From: Clostridium_AD sp964467165
Lineage (GTDB): Bacteria; Bacillota; Clostridia; Clostridiales; Clostridiaceae
Assembly (NCBI GenBank): GCA_964467165.1
Contig: CAYXOL010000022.1
Span: forward strand, 1 to 64,000
Length of the DNA: 64,000 nucleotides
Reading direction: 5' to 3'
Position numbers and translations under genes: made by a program. Of this stretch, positions 1-8,663 are shown piece after piece (position 1 is the first letter of the stretch; every line of letters begins with the position of its first letter). The notes beneath the pieces were generated by a model that searched no databases, had not been told where the DNA came from, and saw nothing but the letters and a program-made list of their open reading frames with translations.

Positions 1-2
1 CA

Positions 3-215
3 ACACTTATAGACAAATTAAAGAATATAAATGGAGTAGTTGCCATATCACAGTTTGGTAGTTATGGTAGCGAATTATGGATTGAGAATAGAAGTTTTGA
101 TTTTCAGCATTATGTGTTAAAATATGCACGAAACAATAGTGGATTTGAGAAAAAACTTAGGATAGACGAGCAGTGCAGTTATTTTGGAGGTATAATTGAT
201 GAGTCCATACTATAA
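3..215 (+). CDS. C-terminal end of an unrecognised protein (partial)
   Basis: The frame is open from the window edge and stops with TAA at 213-215, giving 70 residues; the start lies outside the window. The piece is mixed in composition, ends in GGIIDESIL, and shows no metal-binding motif, membrane segment or signature I recognise. It is followed 100 bases later by a good terminator hairpin, so it is probably the true end of a transcribed gene. Because the next 700 bases contain decayed genes, this could also be a remnant. Confidence 0.45.
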   Translation, partial: TLIDKLKNINGVVAISQFGSYGSELWIENRSFDFQHYVLKYARNNSGFEKKLRIDEQCSYFGGIIDESIL

Positions 216-506
216 ATATAAAAAAGAAAACTTATAGAAAATGCTCAGAAGATGGACTTTTTTGATGAAACCTTAAAGGATTATTTATATACCTGTGTTA
301 AACTAAAAATAATAAGAAGTAGTGCCAATCTGGTACTACTTCTTTTACCGGAAAGCTGTAAATGGCTTGTTATAAACATGCTAAGCACTATGTATGGATT
401 TTCTTTTGGTTGATTAACTCCATCGCCTAGAAGTATAGTCATTCCATGGGTGTAAGTTTATTTTTACAGCCACTGTTTGAATATACTATTGCAGTACAGC
501 AGGTGA
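216..506. other. Gene-free stretch
   Basis: Apart from the terminator at 314-347 no supported gene was seen on either strand. All frames are broken by stops at short intervals. The stretch runs into the helicase remnant and is best read as decaying DNA. Confidence 0.5.
314..347 (+). terminator. Rho-independent terminator after the partial gene
   Basis: A 14-bp stem (314-327 with 331-344, one G-U pair) closes on a 3-nt loop and ends in a short T run. It fits termination of the gene ending at 215. Confidence 0.7.
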
Positions 507-509
507 TAA

Positions 510-846
510 TTTAGATCAGTAGCCGAGATTCAAGTAAGTAGAAGACTAGGCTTAATTGCAACCCTTCTTAGGGAAGACAAGAAAGAAGACGACGTATTTA
601 CTTTAATAGAACCTAAAAAATATGATTTGCCTTGGAAGGTATTGGAAAAACAAGGATGGATAGCAACATCTGAATTTAGGGAAATTAGGGTAGAGATGCC
701 AGAAAATCTTAAAATGGAATACTCTGTAGAGGCGAGTTTAAAGAAATTTAGAATAGCTTCAGAGAATTATAGTAAAATAGATGTATTAAAGGAGCTTGTA
801 AATATACATAAAGATGATAGTATGCTTATAATTAGTCAATATATTA
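510..846 (+). pseudogene. Remnant of an XPB/Rad25-type DNA helicase
   Basis: The frame reads FRSVAEIQ, RRLGLIATLLRED, DLPWKVLEKQGWIA and later EIRVEMPE and VLKELVNIHKDD. These match, from memory, the central part of bacterial XPB helicases, including the motif-III-like TATLVRED segment and the GWIA block. The frame is closed upstream (stops at 504-509), so the N-terminal ATPase half with Walker A is gone. Homology is lost after ISQY near 846, where the reading frame runs into a terminator hairpin. An internal TTG at 627 could start an 89-residue product, but that would not be a working helicase. Confidence 0.8.
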
Positions 847-847
847 C

Positions 848-880
848 AAAATCCCTTTATTTAATTTTAGGGATTTTTTT
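848..880 (+). terminator. Terminator-like hairpin ending the helicase remnant
   Basis: An 8-bp stem (848-855 with 870-877) is followed by a T-rich tract. It lies inside the 3' end of the frame that remains open after the XPB fragment, which supports a deletion that joined the remnant to an unrelated 3' region. Confidence 0.6.
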
Positions 881-1058
881 ATTGTATTTTCAATAATACT
901 ACAAATATTAAAGGATAATCATAGCATAATGTCGAATTTGATTTGGTGAATGATACATTAATTAGAGTTATTTGGTTAATGTTTTCTGAAATTAAGTATA
1001 TAAAGTGACAATATGACAATAAAGTGCTAATTTATTATGTTGCGAAGGAGATAATTTA

Positions 1059-3317
1059 ATGAAGAAAAGTGTAAGAGTCAAAATTATGACTGTGTTTTCT
1101 ATGCTCATCATACTCCCACTATTAATAATAGGTTATATTTTCTATAATACACAAAATTCTGTATTAATAAAACAAATTAAGCAAACCAGTTCAAAATCAA
1201 TTGAAAATGCAAGAGACTTTTATATTAACAATATGATTTCAGAAATTGAAACTTCAGTAAGTATTTGGGCAGGCAGCAAAGATATTAAAAATCTATTCGA
1301 AAATCCTGAAAATTCGACTAACATTTCAATTCAAGCTCAGGGATACTTGAAAGGTTACCCTCAGATAACAACTATGTATATGGGGGATCAGAATAAGCAG
1401 TATTACAATTTTCCAACTCACAAAATGCCAGATGGTTATGATTGTACTAAAAGACCTTGGTATAAAGATGCTATGGGATCTAAAAATAAAGATGTAATCT
1501 GGACAGCTCCTTATGAGGATGCGACTACTAAGGAAATGACTATTTCAGTGGCAAAAGCTATAACAAATCCTGATAATTTAGAAAATGTTTTTGGGGTTTT
1601 ATCTATTGATATGAGGATAACCAGTTTATCAGATATTGCCGGAAAAATTAAACTTGGAAATGAAGGCTATGCAATGGTTGTTGATAGTGCTGGTACTATT
1701 ATAGGACATAAGGATAAAAAACAGTTAAATACAAAAGCCAGCGATAAAGACTGGTTCAAGAAACTTATGAGTGATCCTGGAAAATCAATAGAATATAATG
1801 TTGATGGAAAAGAATATGTATTAAGTTACGTAACTGTTGCTAAAACAGGATGGAAACTTATAGGATTCACACCGAAAAGTGAGATTATAAGTATTACAGA
1901 ACCAGTTAATACGAGTATTAAAATAATGCTATTAGTAATGATTGTGGTATATACAATAGTTGCTATTTTGCTTGGATTTTATATTAATAGCAAATTGTTA
2001 AAGCCTATTAGGAATATTGGTGAGTTAATGTCCAAAGTTGAAAAAGGAGATTTTAATGTTTCCTTTAATATTAAAGGTGAGGATGAAATTGGGGAACTTA
2101 GTAAAAGCTTTAATAATATGATAAGTGGACAGAAAAATATGATAAAGAAAGTTGTTAGTTCTGCAAACGAAATTAAAATTCTTTGTGAAGAGTCTAAGAA
2201 ATCTTCAGAAGAGATGTATCAAACATCAACTGAGCAGTCTTATGCCATGGGAGAGCTTTCCAAAACTATGGGTGACTCAAGTCAGTCTATTATGGAGGTA
2301 TCTAATGATATAATTGAAATTGCTTCAAATTCACAGCAGATATCTGTATCTATAACGGAGATGGGTAAAGCAGCAGACGAAATTGCAAGCAATATAGTAA
2401 ATACTTCTGAGGCTATGGGCAAAATTACTGATTCAATGATTGAACTGGACAAGTCAAGCAACAATATAAATATAAATTCAGAGATAGCCCAGAAAGAAGG
2501 TAAATCGACACTTGATATTGTTGATAGTGGAAAAAGTATAGTTAATAATACAACTAATAATATGAATAATATAAATAATTCCATATTGGATTTAACAAAG
2601 GTTATTAAAGAATTGGGAAAAGCAGCTACACAAATTGGTGATATTATTGAAATAATTGATGATGTAGCAGAACAAACTAATTTACTATCTTTAAATGCAT
2701 CAATTGAAGCCGCTAGAGCAGGAGAACATGGTAAAGGATTTGCAGTAGTTGCAAGTGCTATTGGACGTTTATCAGAAAAGTCTAGTGAATCTACAAAAGA
2801 TATAGCTAAACTTATAAGACAAATAAGAGAAATTACTGATAATGCTATAATAAATACCAAAAATAGCGCAGACCAGGTTGAAAAGGGAGTTCTGATGGTA
2901 AAGCACACAGGTGATGCCTTTGAGAATATTTATGGGGCAGTTAAGAAAACAACAGCATTTATTGATGAAATTGCAGAATCGACTAGGCAGCAGATTAGAG
3001 AAAGTAAATATATAATGGATGAACTTTTAAAGGTAAATGATATGTCTATGAATGTATCTGCAGCTAGTGAAGAGCAAGCAGCAGAGGTATCAGAAATGAT
3101 AAAAAAAGTTGAGGATTCAACATTGCTTTCTAAAAATGTGGCTAGTGCTTCAGAGTTTCAAGCAGCCCATAGTGAGGAAGTGGCAGCTACAACCATGACT
3201 GTTGATGAAATGGCGGAAAGAGTTGCAGCAGGAAGTGAAAAAGTAACTAAATTATCACAAAATATACTTGATTTATCAAGTGAATTAATGGAACTTGTTT
3301 CAAAATTTAATGTTTAA
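1059..3317 (+). CDS. Methyl-accepting chemotaxis protein (Cache-HAMP-signalling)
   Basis: A 752-residue membrane receptor. One membrane segment lies near residues 8-29. The extracellular part includes RPWYKDAMG and a WTAPYEDATT stretch near 132-155, as in dCache small-ligand sensors. A second membrane segment lies near 287-311, then HAMP to about 363 and a long coiled-coil signalling domain. The conserved hairpin tip (EQTNLLSLNASIEAARAGE) sits near 535-555. GAAGGAG precedes the ATG. It is the first gene of a cheW-cheA-cheY run, so it probably feeds its own CheA. The ligand cannot be read from sequence; amino acids or other small organics are typical for this fold. Confidence 0.93.
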   Translation: MKKSVRVKIMTVFSMLIILPLLIIGYIFYNTQNSVLIKQIKQTSSKSIENARDFYINNMISEIETSVSIWAGSKDIKNLFENPENSTNISIQAQGYLKGYPQITTMYMGDQNKQYYNFPTHKMPDGYDCTKRPWYKDAMGSKNKDVIWTAPYEDATTKEMTISVAKAITNPDNLENVFGVLSIDMRITSLSDIAGKIKLGNEGYAMVVDSAGTIIGHKDKKQLNTKASDKDWFKKLMSDPGKSIEYNVDGKEYVLSYVTVAKTGWKLIGFTPKSEIISITEPVNTSIKIMLLVMIVVYTIVAILLGFYINSKLLKPIRNIGELMSKVEKGDFNVSFNIKGEDEIGELSKSFNNMISGQKNMIKKVVSSANEIKILCEESKKSSEEMYQTSTEQSYAMGELSKTMGDSSQSIMEVSNDIIEIASNSQQISVSITEMGKAADEIASNIVNTSEAMGKITDSMIELDKSSNNININSEIAQKEGKSTLDIVDSGKSIVNNTTNNMNNINNSILDLTKVIKELGKAATQIGDIIEIIDDVAEQTNLLSLNASIEAARAGEHGKGFAVVASAIGRLSEKSSESTKDIAKLIRQIREITDNAIINTKNSADQVEKGVLMVKHTGDAFENIYGAVKKTTAFIDEIAESTRQQIRESKYIMDELLKVNDMSMNVSAASEEQAAEVSEMIKKVEDSTLLSKNVASASEFQAAHSEEVAATTMTVDEMAERVAAGSEKVTKLSQNILDLSSELMELVSKFNV

Positions 3318-3322
3318 TGATA

Positions 3323-3376
3323 TTTCAGAAGGAGGTCTCTGCTTCTATAAGTGGGAGTCTAAATCTCCTTCTGAAA
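3323..3376. repeat. Long intergenic hairpin between receptor and cheW
   Basis: A perfect 12-bp inverted repeat (TTTCAGAAGGAG at 3323-3334 with its complement at 3365-3376) encloses about 30 nt. No T run follows, so it is not a standard terminator. It may stabilise transcript ends between the receptor and the kinase genes. No second copy was seen in the window. Confidence 0.65.
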
Positions 3377-3433
3377 CCATTAATATTGCAGCATGGCAGA
3401 TGATGATTTAAGTGAAGTTAAGAGGTGATGGGT

Positions 3434-3865
3434 ATGTTAGGAAGTTATGTTATATTTACCTTGAATGGTGAAGAATATGGTATTGATATTTTAAAGTCAC
3501 AAGAGATACTTCAAGTAAAGGGAATTGTAGTAAGCAAAGTACCAACGGTGCCTAAGTTTATAAGCGGCATTATTAATCTTCGCGGTGAAGTTATTCCAAT
3601 AATGAGTTTAAAAAAGAGATTTGATTTCAGCAAATCAGCGGAAGAAGAAAAAAGAGTAATAATAGTTGAGGATAAAAAGCTGGTGGTTGGATTTCTTGTA
3701 GATTTTATAGTTGAAGTTTTATCTGTATCGGAGGATGAAATGATTTCTCCTCCAGAGGATATAAAATTAAAATATGAGTATGTTGATTCAATTATATGTA
3801 AAGAAAAAAGAATGGTATTTATTCTTAATATAAATAAAATAATCGAACTTAGAACGGAGATATAG
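3434..3865 (+). CDS. cheW: CheW coupling protein
   Basis: A 143-residue soluble adaptor made of one CheW domain, which docks CheA to receptors. The family pattern is clear: FTLNGEEYGIDILKSQEI at the start, VPKFISGIINLRGEVIPI in the middle and GFLVDFIVEVLSV afterwards. I chose the ATG at 3434 because AGAGG at 3421-3425 is correctly spaced for it, whereas the GTG at 3425 and ATG at 3428 overlap or touch the ribosome binding site. The gene sits 2 bases upstream of cheA and was probably cotranscribed with the receptor. Confidence 0.93.
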   Translation: MLGSYVIFTLNGEEYGIDILKSQEILQVKGIVVSKVPTVPKFISGIINLRGEVIPIMSLKKRFDFSKSAEEEKRVIIVEDKKLVVGFLVDFIVEVLSVSEDEMISPPEDIKLKYEYVDSIICKEKRMVFILNINKIIELRTEI

Positions 3866-3867
3866 AA

Positions 3868-5865
3868 ATGTTCAAATTTGATTTAAATGATTCCTATTAT
3901 TCCATTTTTGTAAAAGAAACTAATGAGCAGTTAGAATCAATGGAACAGGATTTTATTCAATTAGAGTCAGGTCAATATGAGGAAGAAATATTAAATAGTA
4001 TATTCAGATGTGCCCACTCCATGAAAAGTGCTTGTGCGGCAGTTGAATTTATGGAAATGTCACAGATTGCACACCTACTTGAAAGCCTACTTACAAAGTT
4101 AAAAAATAAAGAAATATTAGTCTCAGACACTTTAATGAATGTTATTTTCTTAACACTGGATGAACTTAAGAATATGTTTCAGTGCTTATGTAAAGGTGAA
4201 GAATATAAAGCAGACATTAAAAACATTGAAAACAATATAAATAGCTGCTTAAACGAAAGCAAAAATACTGAGGTGGATTGTAAAATTCAATGGGACGAAA
4301 AAGACCTAAACATTGTAAAATACTTAGATAAAAGTTATAGTATCTATAAAATAGTTATTGTAATTAAAAAGCAGTTAGACTTTAAGTGTTTAAAAGCAAT
4401 TATGGCAGTGAAAGAGTTAAATAAGCATGGAATTGTAAATGATGTTTCACCACAAGACTATGAAAACCTTGAGGACGATGATTTCGGAAATATAATAAGC
4501 ATTATTTTTTCTACAAAGGAAGATAATTGTAATTTTATTCAAAAGTTAAACTCAATTTCGGACATTACTAAAGTTGAATTTGATAAATTTGTGGATAAAG
4601 AAATAAAAAAAATAAAAGAAAGCAAAAAAGAAATATCTTCTATTAGGGTTGATGTTGAAAGGATAAATAAATTAATTAATTTAGCTGGCGAATTCGTTAT
4701 TGAAAAGGAAGCTTTAAATAAAATATCCCATCAGCTGAAAATTCAAAACAAAAGAGATCCTCTAGTTGCAAAACTTATGGATTCTTTGGTTCACATAAAT
4801 TACATTGGTTCAGAGCTTCAAGAAACCATACTATCCACAAGAATGCTTTCTTTGGAATATATATTTAGCAGGTTTCCACGAATTGTAAGGGATTTAGCTG
4901 TTAAGTGTGAAAAAGAAGTTGAGTTACAAATTGAAGGTAGTGAAACTGAAATTGATAGGGCCATGATTGAACAACTTATAGATCCAATTACGCATATATT
5001 AAGAAATACGGTAGATCATGGTATAGAGAAACCTGAGGAAAGAAAAAACAAAGGTAAGAGGGTGCAAGGCAAGGTAATTATTAAAGCGAGACATGAAGAA
5101 AATAGAGTTATTATAGATATAGAAGATGATGGCAATGGAATAGATATTGGGCGAATCAAATTTAAGGCTTTAGAAAAAAAGATAATTTCAGAAGAAAAGA
5201 TTAATCAAATGTCAGATACAGAGATAATTCAGCTTATTTTTGAACCAGGCTTTTCAACCTCAGAAACCATAAGTGAAATATCTGGTAGAGGTGTTGGAAT
5301 GGATGTAGTAAGGTCTAACATCAATAATTTAAATGGTGTTGTCGACATAAAAACCGAAAAAAATGTAGGTACTAAAATCACTATAAAGCTTCCACTTACT
5401 TTGGCAATTATAAAAGCACTTTTGGTTAAGGAAGGAATATATACATTTGCTATACCTGGATCTTTTATTGTTGAAATAATAAGATTAAAGGGTGATGAAC
5501 TCTTCAGCAAAATATATAGTTTGGCTGGCGTAGAACTTTTTTCATGGAGAAATCAAGGAATATCAGTATTAAGATTGGCAAATTATTTTGATATAGAAAC
5601 AAATAATGATTCTAATAAGGTTTTTGTAGTTGTGGTAGGCTACTCGGAAAAGCGAATTGCAGTAATTGTTAATGAGATTTTTGAAGAACAGGAAATTGTA
5701 ATAAAATCCATGGAAGAGTATATTGGAAAAAATAAGTTGATGGGTTTGTTACCTGGGATTTCCGGTGCAAGCATTCTTGGAGATGGAAGCTTTGCTCATG
5801 TTATTGATATTCCATCTTTAAGTAGAAAATTTTATAGTTATACAAAAAAGGAGGAGATGAAATGA
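3868..5865 (+). CDS. cheA: Chemotaxis histidine kinase CheA
   Basis: A 665-residue cytoplasmic kinase. An N-terminal HPt domain carries the phosphorylated histidine near residue 50 (RCAHSMKSAC). A divergent middle region (about 140-250) replaces a canonical P2 domain. It is followed by a dimerisation domain near 255-330 and the HATPase domain with N box (HILRNTVDHGIEKPEER), G1 (EDDGNGID) and G2 (SGRGVGMDVV). The C-terminal CheW-like regulatory domain starts near residue 520. Its stop overlaps the start of the next response regulator, the likely phosphate acceptor. No CheB, CheR, CheC or CheD is nearby. Confidence 0.94.
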   Translation: MFKFDLNDSYYSIFVKETNEQLESMEQDFIQLESGQYEEEILNSIFRCAHSMKSACAAVEFMEMSQIAHLLESLLTKLKNKEILVSDTLMNVIFLTLDELKNMFQCLCKGEEYKADIKNIENNINSCLNESKNTEVDCKIQWDEKDLNIVKYLDKSYSIYKIVIVIKKQLDFKCLKAIMAVKELNKHGIVNDVSPQDYENLEDDDFGNIISIIFSTKEDNCNFIQKLNSISDITKVEFDKFVDKEIKKIKESKKEISSIRVDVERINKLINLAGEFVIEKEALNKISHQLKIQNKRDPLVAKLMDSLVHINYIGSELQETILSTRMLSLEYIFSRFPRIVRDLAVKCEKEVELQIEGSETEIDRAMIEQLIDPITHILRNTVDHGIEKPEERKNKGKRVQGKVIIKARHEENRVIIDIEDDGNGIDIGRIKFKALEKKIISEEKINQMSDTEIIQLIFEPGFSTSETISEISGRGVGMDVVRSNINNLNGVVDIKTEKNVGTKITIKLPLTLAIIKALLVKEGIYTFAIPGSFIVEIIRLKGDELFSKIYSLAGVELFSWRNQGISVLRLANYFDIETNNDSNKVFVVVVGYSEKRIAVIVNEIFEEQEIVIKSMEEYIGKNKLMGLLPGISGASILGDGSFAHVIDIPSLSRKFYSYTKKEEMK

Positions 5866-6437
5866 GTAGAATAACCGCTTTAATTGTTGATGATGCAAAG
5901 TTTATGCGAGCTACCCTAGGCAGAATACTAAGAAAATATGGTGTAGAAATTGTTGCAGAGGCAGAAAATGGGTTAAGGGCTGTTGAGTTATTTGCAATCC
6001 TGAAACCCTCACTTATAATAATGGATTTGTCTATGCCGATTATGGATGGCATAGAAGCTATAAAGGAAATTATTAAGTACGATGCACGTGCAAATATAAT
6101 AGTTTGTTCTACCATAGCTGATAGGCAAAAGGTTATTGCAGCTATTAAAGAAGGGGCATCTTCATATATATTAAAACCTCCACAAGAAGAAAAACTAATA
6201 AATGAAATAAACAATATTTTTGGTGAAAATACTTTAGTGAAAAATCAAAAATCAGATGAGCTAGAACAAGTGGAGATTAATATTCCAACAAATGGTACAG
6301 ATTATGAATTGGGATATAGAGCGGCACTAATTGAAACCGGGAAAAAACTTATAAGTGACAAAGTTGATATAAGCAAGGTATGTTATTATCTTGAGGTGGA
6401 TGAAGATATGTTGAGAGAGGAAGGGCTAATAGATTAA
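5862..6437 (+). CDS. CheY-like response regulator with C-terminal extension
   Basis: A 191-residue protein. Residues 1-120 form a receiver domain with acidic residues D10 and D11, phospho-acceptor D55 (IIMDLSMPIMDG) and K105 (SYILKPP). Residues 125-191 are an added helical tail (YELGYRAALIETGKKL onward) that I do not recognise as a known output domain. It begins with an ATG that overlaps the cheA stop by 4 bases, showing translational coupling. The tail is unusual for a plain CheY and might bind a partner other than FliM, so this system may control something besides the flagellar motor. Confidence 0.9.
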   Translation: MSRITALIVDDAKFMRATLGRILRKYGVEIVAEAENGLRAVELFAILKPSLIIMDLSMPIMDGIEAIKEIIKYDARANIIVCSTIADRQKVIAAIKEGASSYILKPPQEEKLINEINNIFGENTLVKNQKSDELEQVEINIPTNGTDYELGYRAALIETGKKLISDKVDISKVCYYLEVDEDMLREEGLID

Positions 6438-6620
6438 GAGAAACATCTTCTTGAAGCGTTAAGTATTTATGAAGTGAGAAATCAGTAAAACAATAGTGAA
6501 ATTGTGAAATGAAATATAGATTCTTTACTTTATTTATATTTAGTGATATTATCTTATAAAGAATAGTTTCATACAATAAAAATATATATTATAGCAATTA
6601 TGGAAATTAAGATTATTTAG

Positions 6621-6818
6621 CAATTAAGAGAGCTGATGGTTGGTGAAAATCAGTGTGCAATATAATCCCTCCGATTCCATAGCAATAAGCTAAAAGTTGA
6701 AAGGTTTGTGTCCTTTACCGCACAATAAAGTGGTCATATGTACATATGACAAGTTGAGTGGCACCGCGAGAGTTTGACTCCCGTCTCTATAGGTTTATAG
6801 AGATGGGAGTTTTTTTGT
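6621..6818 (+). promoter_or_regulatory. T-box leader controlling serS
   Basis: The leader has the hallmark T-box sequence GAGTGGCACCGCGAG at 6756-6770, followed by a strong terminator. In this class, uncharged tRNA pairs with a specifier codon in stem I and with the T-box bulge to prevent termination. Because serS follows, the cognate tRNA should be tRNA-Ser. A UCC at 6676-6678 is a possible specifier (AGC at 6681-6683 is an alternative); this is inference without a fold. Confidence 0.9.
6776..6817 (+). terminator. T-box terminator hairpin
   Basis: GACTCCCGTCTCTAT at 6776-6790 pairs with ATAGAGATGGGAGT at 6798-6811 and is followed by seven T residues. It is the terminator arm of the T-box switch. 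Confidence 0.9.
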
Positions 6819-6870
6819 TGCATAGCAAACAGTTTGAGCGATAACATTTATACGCTAGAGCTTGTCACTT

Positions 6871-6896
6871 TTGCCACTTGCCACGTGGGTGGCACC
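6871..6896 (+). repeat. 26-bp intergenic repeat, copy A
   Basis: TTGCCACTTGCCACGTGGGT followed by GGCACC. It recurs with one mismatch over its first 25 bases at 36431-36455. The element is self-complementary (GCCAC with GTGGC around a CCACGTGG core). It lies between the T-box terminator and the serS ribosome binding site. Confidence 0.7.
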
Positions 6897-6936
6897 ACTC
6901 GGAAAAACAAAATAAAAATTGAGGAGGAAATGTATT

Positions 6937-8211
6937 ATGTTAGATTTAAATTTAATTAGAGACAATACTCAAATGGTTAAAGAGGCGCTTTCTAAGCGTA
7001 TGGATAATGTTGATTTTGATGAACTGCTCCTGTGGGATGCAGAAAAAAGGAAATTAATATTTGATCTAGACGTGCTAAAAAGCAAAAAAAACAAAGTATC
7101 TAAAGAAATACCGGAACTTAAAAGAAAAGGTGAAGATGTTGAAGGCTATTATTTAGAGATGAAAGAGGTTTCAAGTAATATAAAACTACTTGAGGACAGA
7201 CTTACTCCACTTGGAGAAAAAATAACTGCTTTTTTAGAGGCTCTACCTAATTTACCAGATGAGGATGTATTAGCTGGAGGAAAAGAAAATAATAAGGTTA
7301 TAAGAGAATGGGGTAAAAAACCTGATTTTAAATTTGCGGCTAAGGATCATGTGGAGCTTGTAACAACACATAATTTAGTGGATTATGAAAGAGGAGTAAA
7401 GCTTTCGGGAAATGGGTTTTGGATATATAAAGGCGATGGTGCTATGCTTGAATGGGCACTACTTAACTATTTTATAGAAGAACATAGAAAAGATGGGTAT
7501 GAATTTATCCTACCTCCACATATTTTAGATTACCAGTGTGGGTTAACAGCAGGCCAGTTTCCTAAATTTCAGGATGAGGTTTTCAAGGTTTCTGATAATA
7601 AAAACAATGAAAATAATCAATTTCTACTTCCAACTTCTGAAACTGCTCTCATTAATTTGCATAGAGATGAAATTCTAAAGGAAGAGGAGTTACCAAAAAA
7701 ATATTTCTCATATACTCCTTGTTACCGAGTGGAAGCAGGAAGCTATAGAGCATCAGAGCGAGGAATGATTCGCGGTCATCAATTTAATAAGGTAGAGATG
7801 TTCCAATATACTAGGCCAGAAGATTCTGATGCTGCTTTTGAAGAACTTTTGGGAAAAGCAGAGAGACTTGTTCAGGGACTGGGACTCCATTATCGTGTGA
7901 GTAAACTTGCAGCTAAAGATTGTAGTGCATCTATGGCGAAGACCTATGATATCGAAATATGGATTCCTAGCATGAATGAGTATAAAGAAGTAAGTTCAGC
8001 CTCAAATGCTCGTGATTATCAAGCAAGACGTGGAATGATTAGGTTTAAAAGAAATGGAAGTAAAAATACTGAGTACGTGCATACCCTAAATGCTTCTGGT
8101 TTAGCTACAAGTAGACTACTACCAGCAATTGTGGAACAGATGCAGCAAGAAGATGGAAGTATTATTGTGCCCGAAGTTTTAAGAAAATGGGTAGGGAAAG
8201 ATAGATTATAG
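6937..8211 (+). CDS. serS: Seryl-tRNA synthetase, variant motif 2
   Basis: A 424-residue class II synthetase that attaches serine to tRNA-Ser. An N-terminal coiled-coil arm (about 30-100) precedes the catalytic core. Motif 2 reads CYRVEAGSYRASERGMIRG, unlike the RDTRGLIR form usual in Firmicutes. Motif 3 is LNASGLATSRLLPAIVEQ. The start is the ATG at 6937, placed after GAGGAGG at 6921-6927; an upstream in-frame TTG overlaps that site. Transcription is governed by the T-box upstream. The odd motif 2 loop suggests a second-type SerRS such as those reported to tolerate seryl-adenylate antibiotics; that is inference, and the usual serS would lie elsewhere. Confidence 0.93.
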   Translation: MLDLNLIRDNTQMVKEALSKRMDNVDFDELLLWDAEKRKLIFDLDVLKSKKNKVSKEIPELKRKGEDVEGYYLEMKEVSSNIKLLEDRLTPLGEKITAFLEALPNLPDEDVLAGGKENNKVIREWGKKPDFKFAAKDHVELVTTHNLVDYERGVKLSGNGFWIYKGDGAMLEWALLNYFIEEHRKDGYEFILPPHILDYQCGLTAGQFPKFQDEVFKVSDNKNNENNQFLLPTSETALINLHRDEILKEEELPKKYFSYTPCYRVEAGSYRASERGMIRGHQFNKVEMFQYTRPEDSDAAFEELLGKAERLVQGLGLHYRVSKLAAKDCSASMAKTYDIEIWIPSMNEYKEVSSASNARDYQARRGMIRFKRNGSKNTEYVHTLNASGLATSRLLPAIVEQMQQEDGSIIVPEVLRKWVGKDRL

Positions 8212-8334
8212 AAGGTGCCTATAACTTTACAAAAACTGGATTTAAAATATATGTATAAAAACATAAGAATTAATAGAAAATAATAAAATAACAATTATAT
8301 AATAAATAAATTAGTGAGGATAGGAGAGGTGTTA

Positions 8335-8469
8335 ATGGATAATAAAATGAAAACCACCAAAAACAATAAGAAGGAAGATAATAACTTCAAGAAAAAAAAT
8401 ATTAAGCATGGTCATGAAGAAAGTGCAAAAATAGTTTTTGACCATATGGAGAAAAACGAATTAGAATAA
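8335..8469 (+). CDS. Small lysine-rich protein, 44 residues
   Basis: The frame starts at ATG 8335 behind AGGAGAGG (8322-8329) and stops at 8467-8469. It encodes a basic, low-complexity N-terminal half (MKTTKNNKKEDNN) and a more ordered end (HGHEESAKIVFDHMEKNELE). A well-formed terminator follows at once, so the unit looks like a complete one-gene transcript. I do not recognise the family. The ribosome binding site and terminator are the main reasons to believe it. Confidence 0.6.
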   Translation: MDNKMKTTKNNKKEDNNFKKKNIKHGHEESAKIVFDHMEKNELE

Positions 8470-8499
8470 ATAGAGGAGCTGTTTAGGCTACTATTTAAC

Positions 8500-8543
8500 A
8501 ACAAAAAGTTCTGAACTATCAGAGCTTTTTGTTTTGATTTTTT
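8500..8543 (+). terminator. Terminator after the 44-residue ORF
   Basis: A 15-bp stem with one G-U pair (8500-8514 with 8519-8533) is followed by a T-rich tail. Confidence 0.85.
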
Positions 8544-8663
8544 TGTAAAGTTTTATGGGTTTTACTTAATGTAAAGTTCTAAAGATTTTATGAGATAGAG
8601 TTTTAATGATATAATAAAATTATATTTGATTAAGAGTAAAGGAATATGGTGGGAGGTTAAAAA

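Noticed and set aside
338..450. Minus-strand frame starting MTILLGDGVNQPKEN
   Set aside because: Has no ribosome site, runs through the terminator at 314-347 and shows no recognised homology.
2282..2908. 208-codon frame antisense to the chemoreceptor
   Set aside because: It is the mirror of the signalling domain's codon pattern and has no ribosome site; a shadow frame.
6755..6900. Possible second T-box next to the serS leader
   Set aside because: The GTGGGTGGCACC element at 6881-6892 resembles the T-box core but has no stem I, no anti-terminator partner and no terminator; it is better explained as the dispersed repeat.
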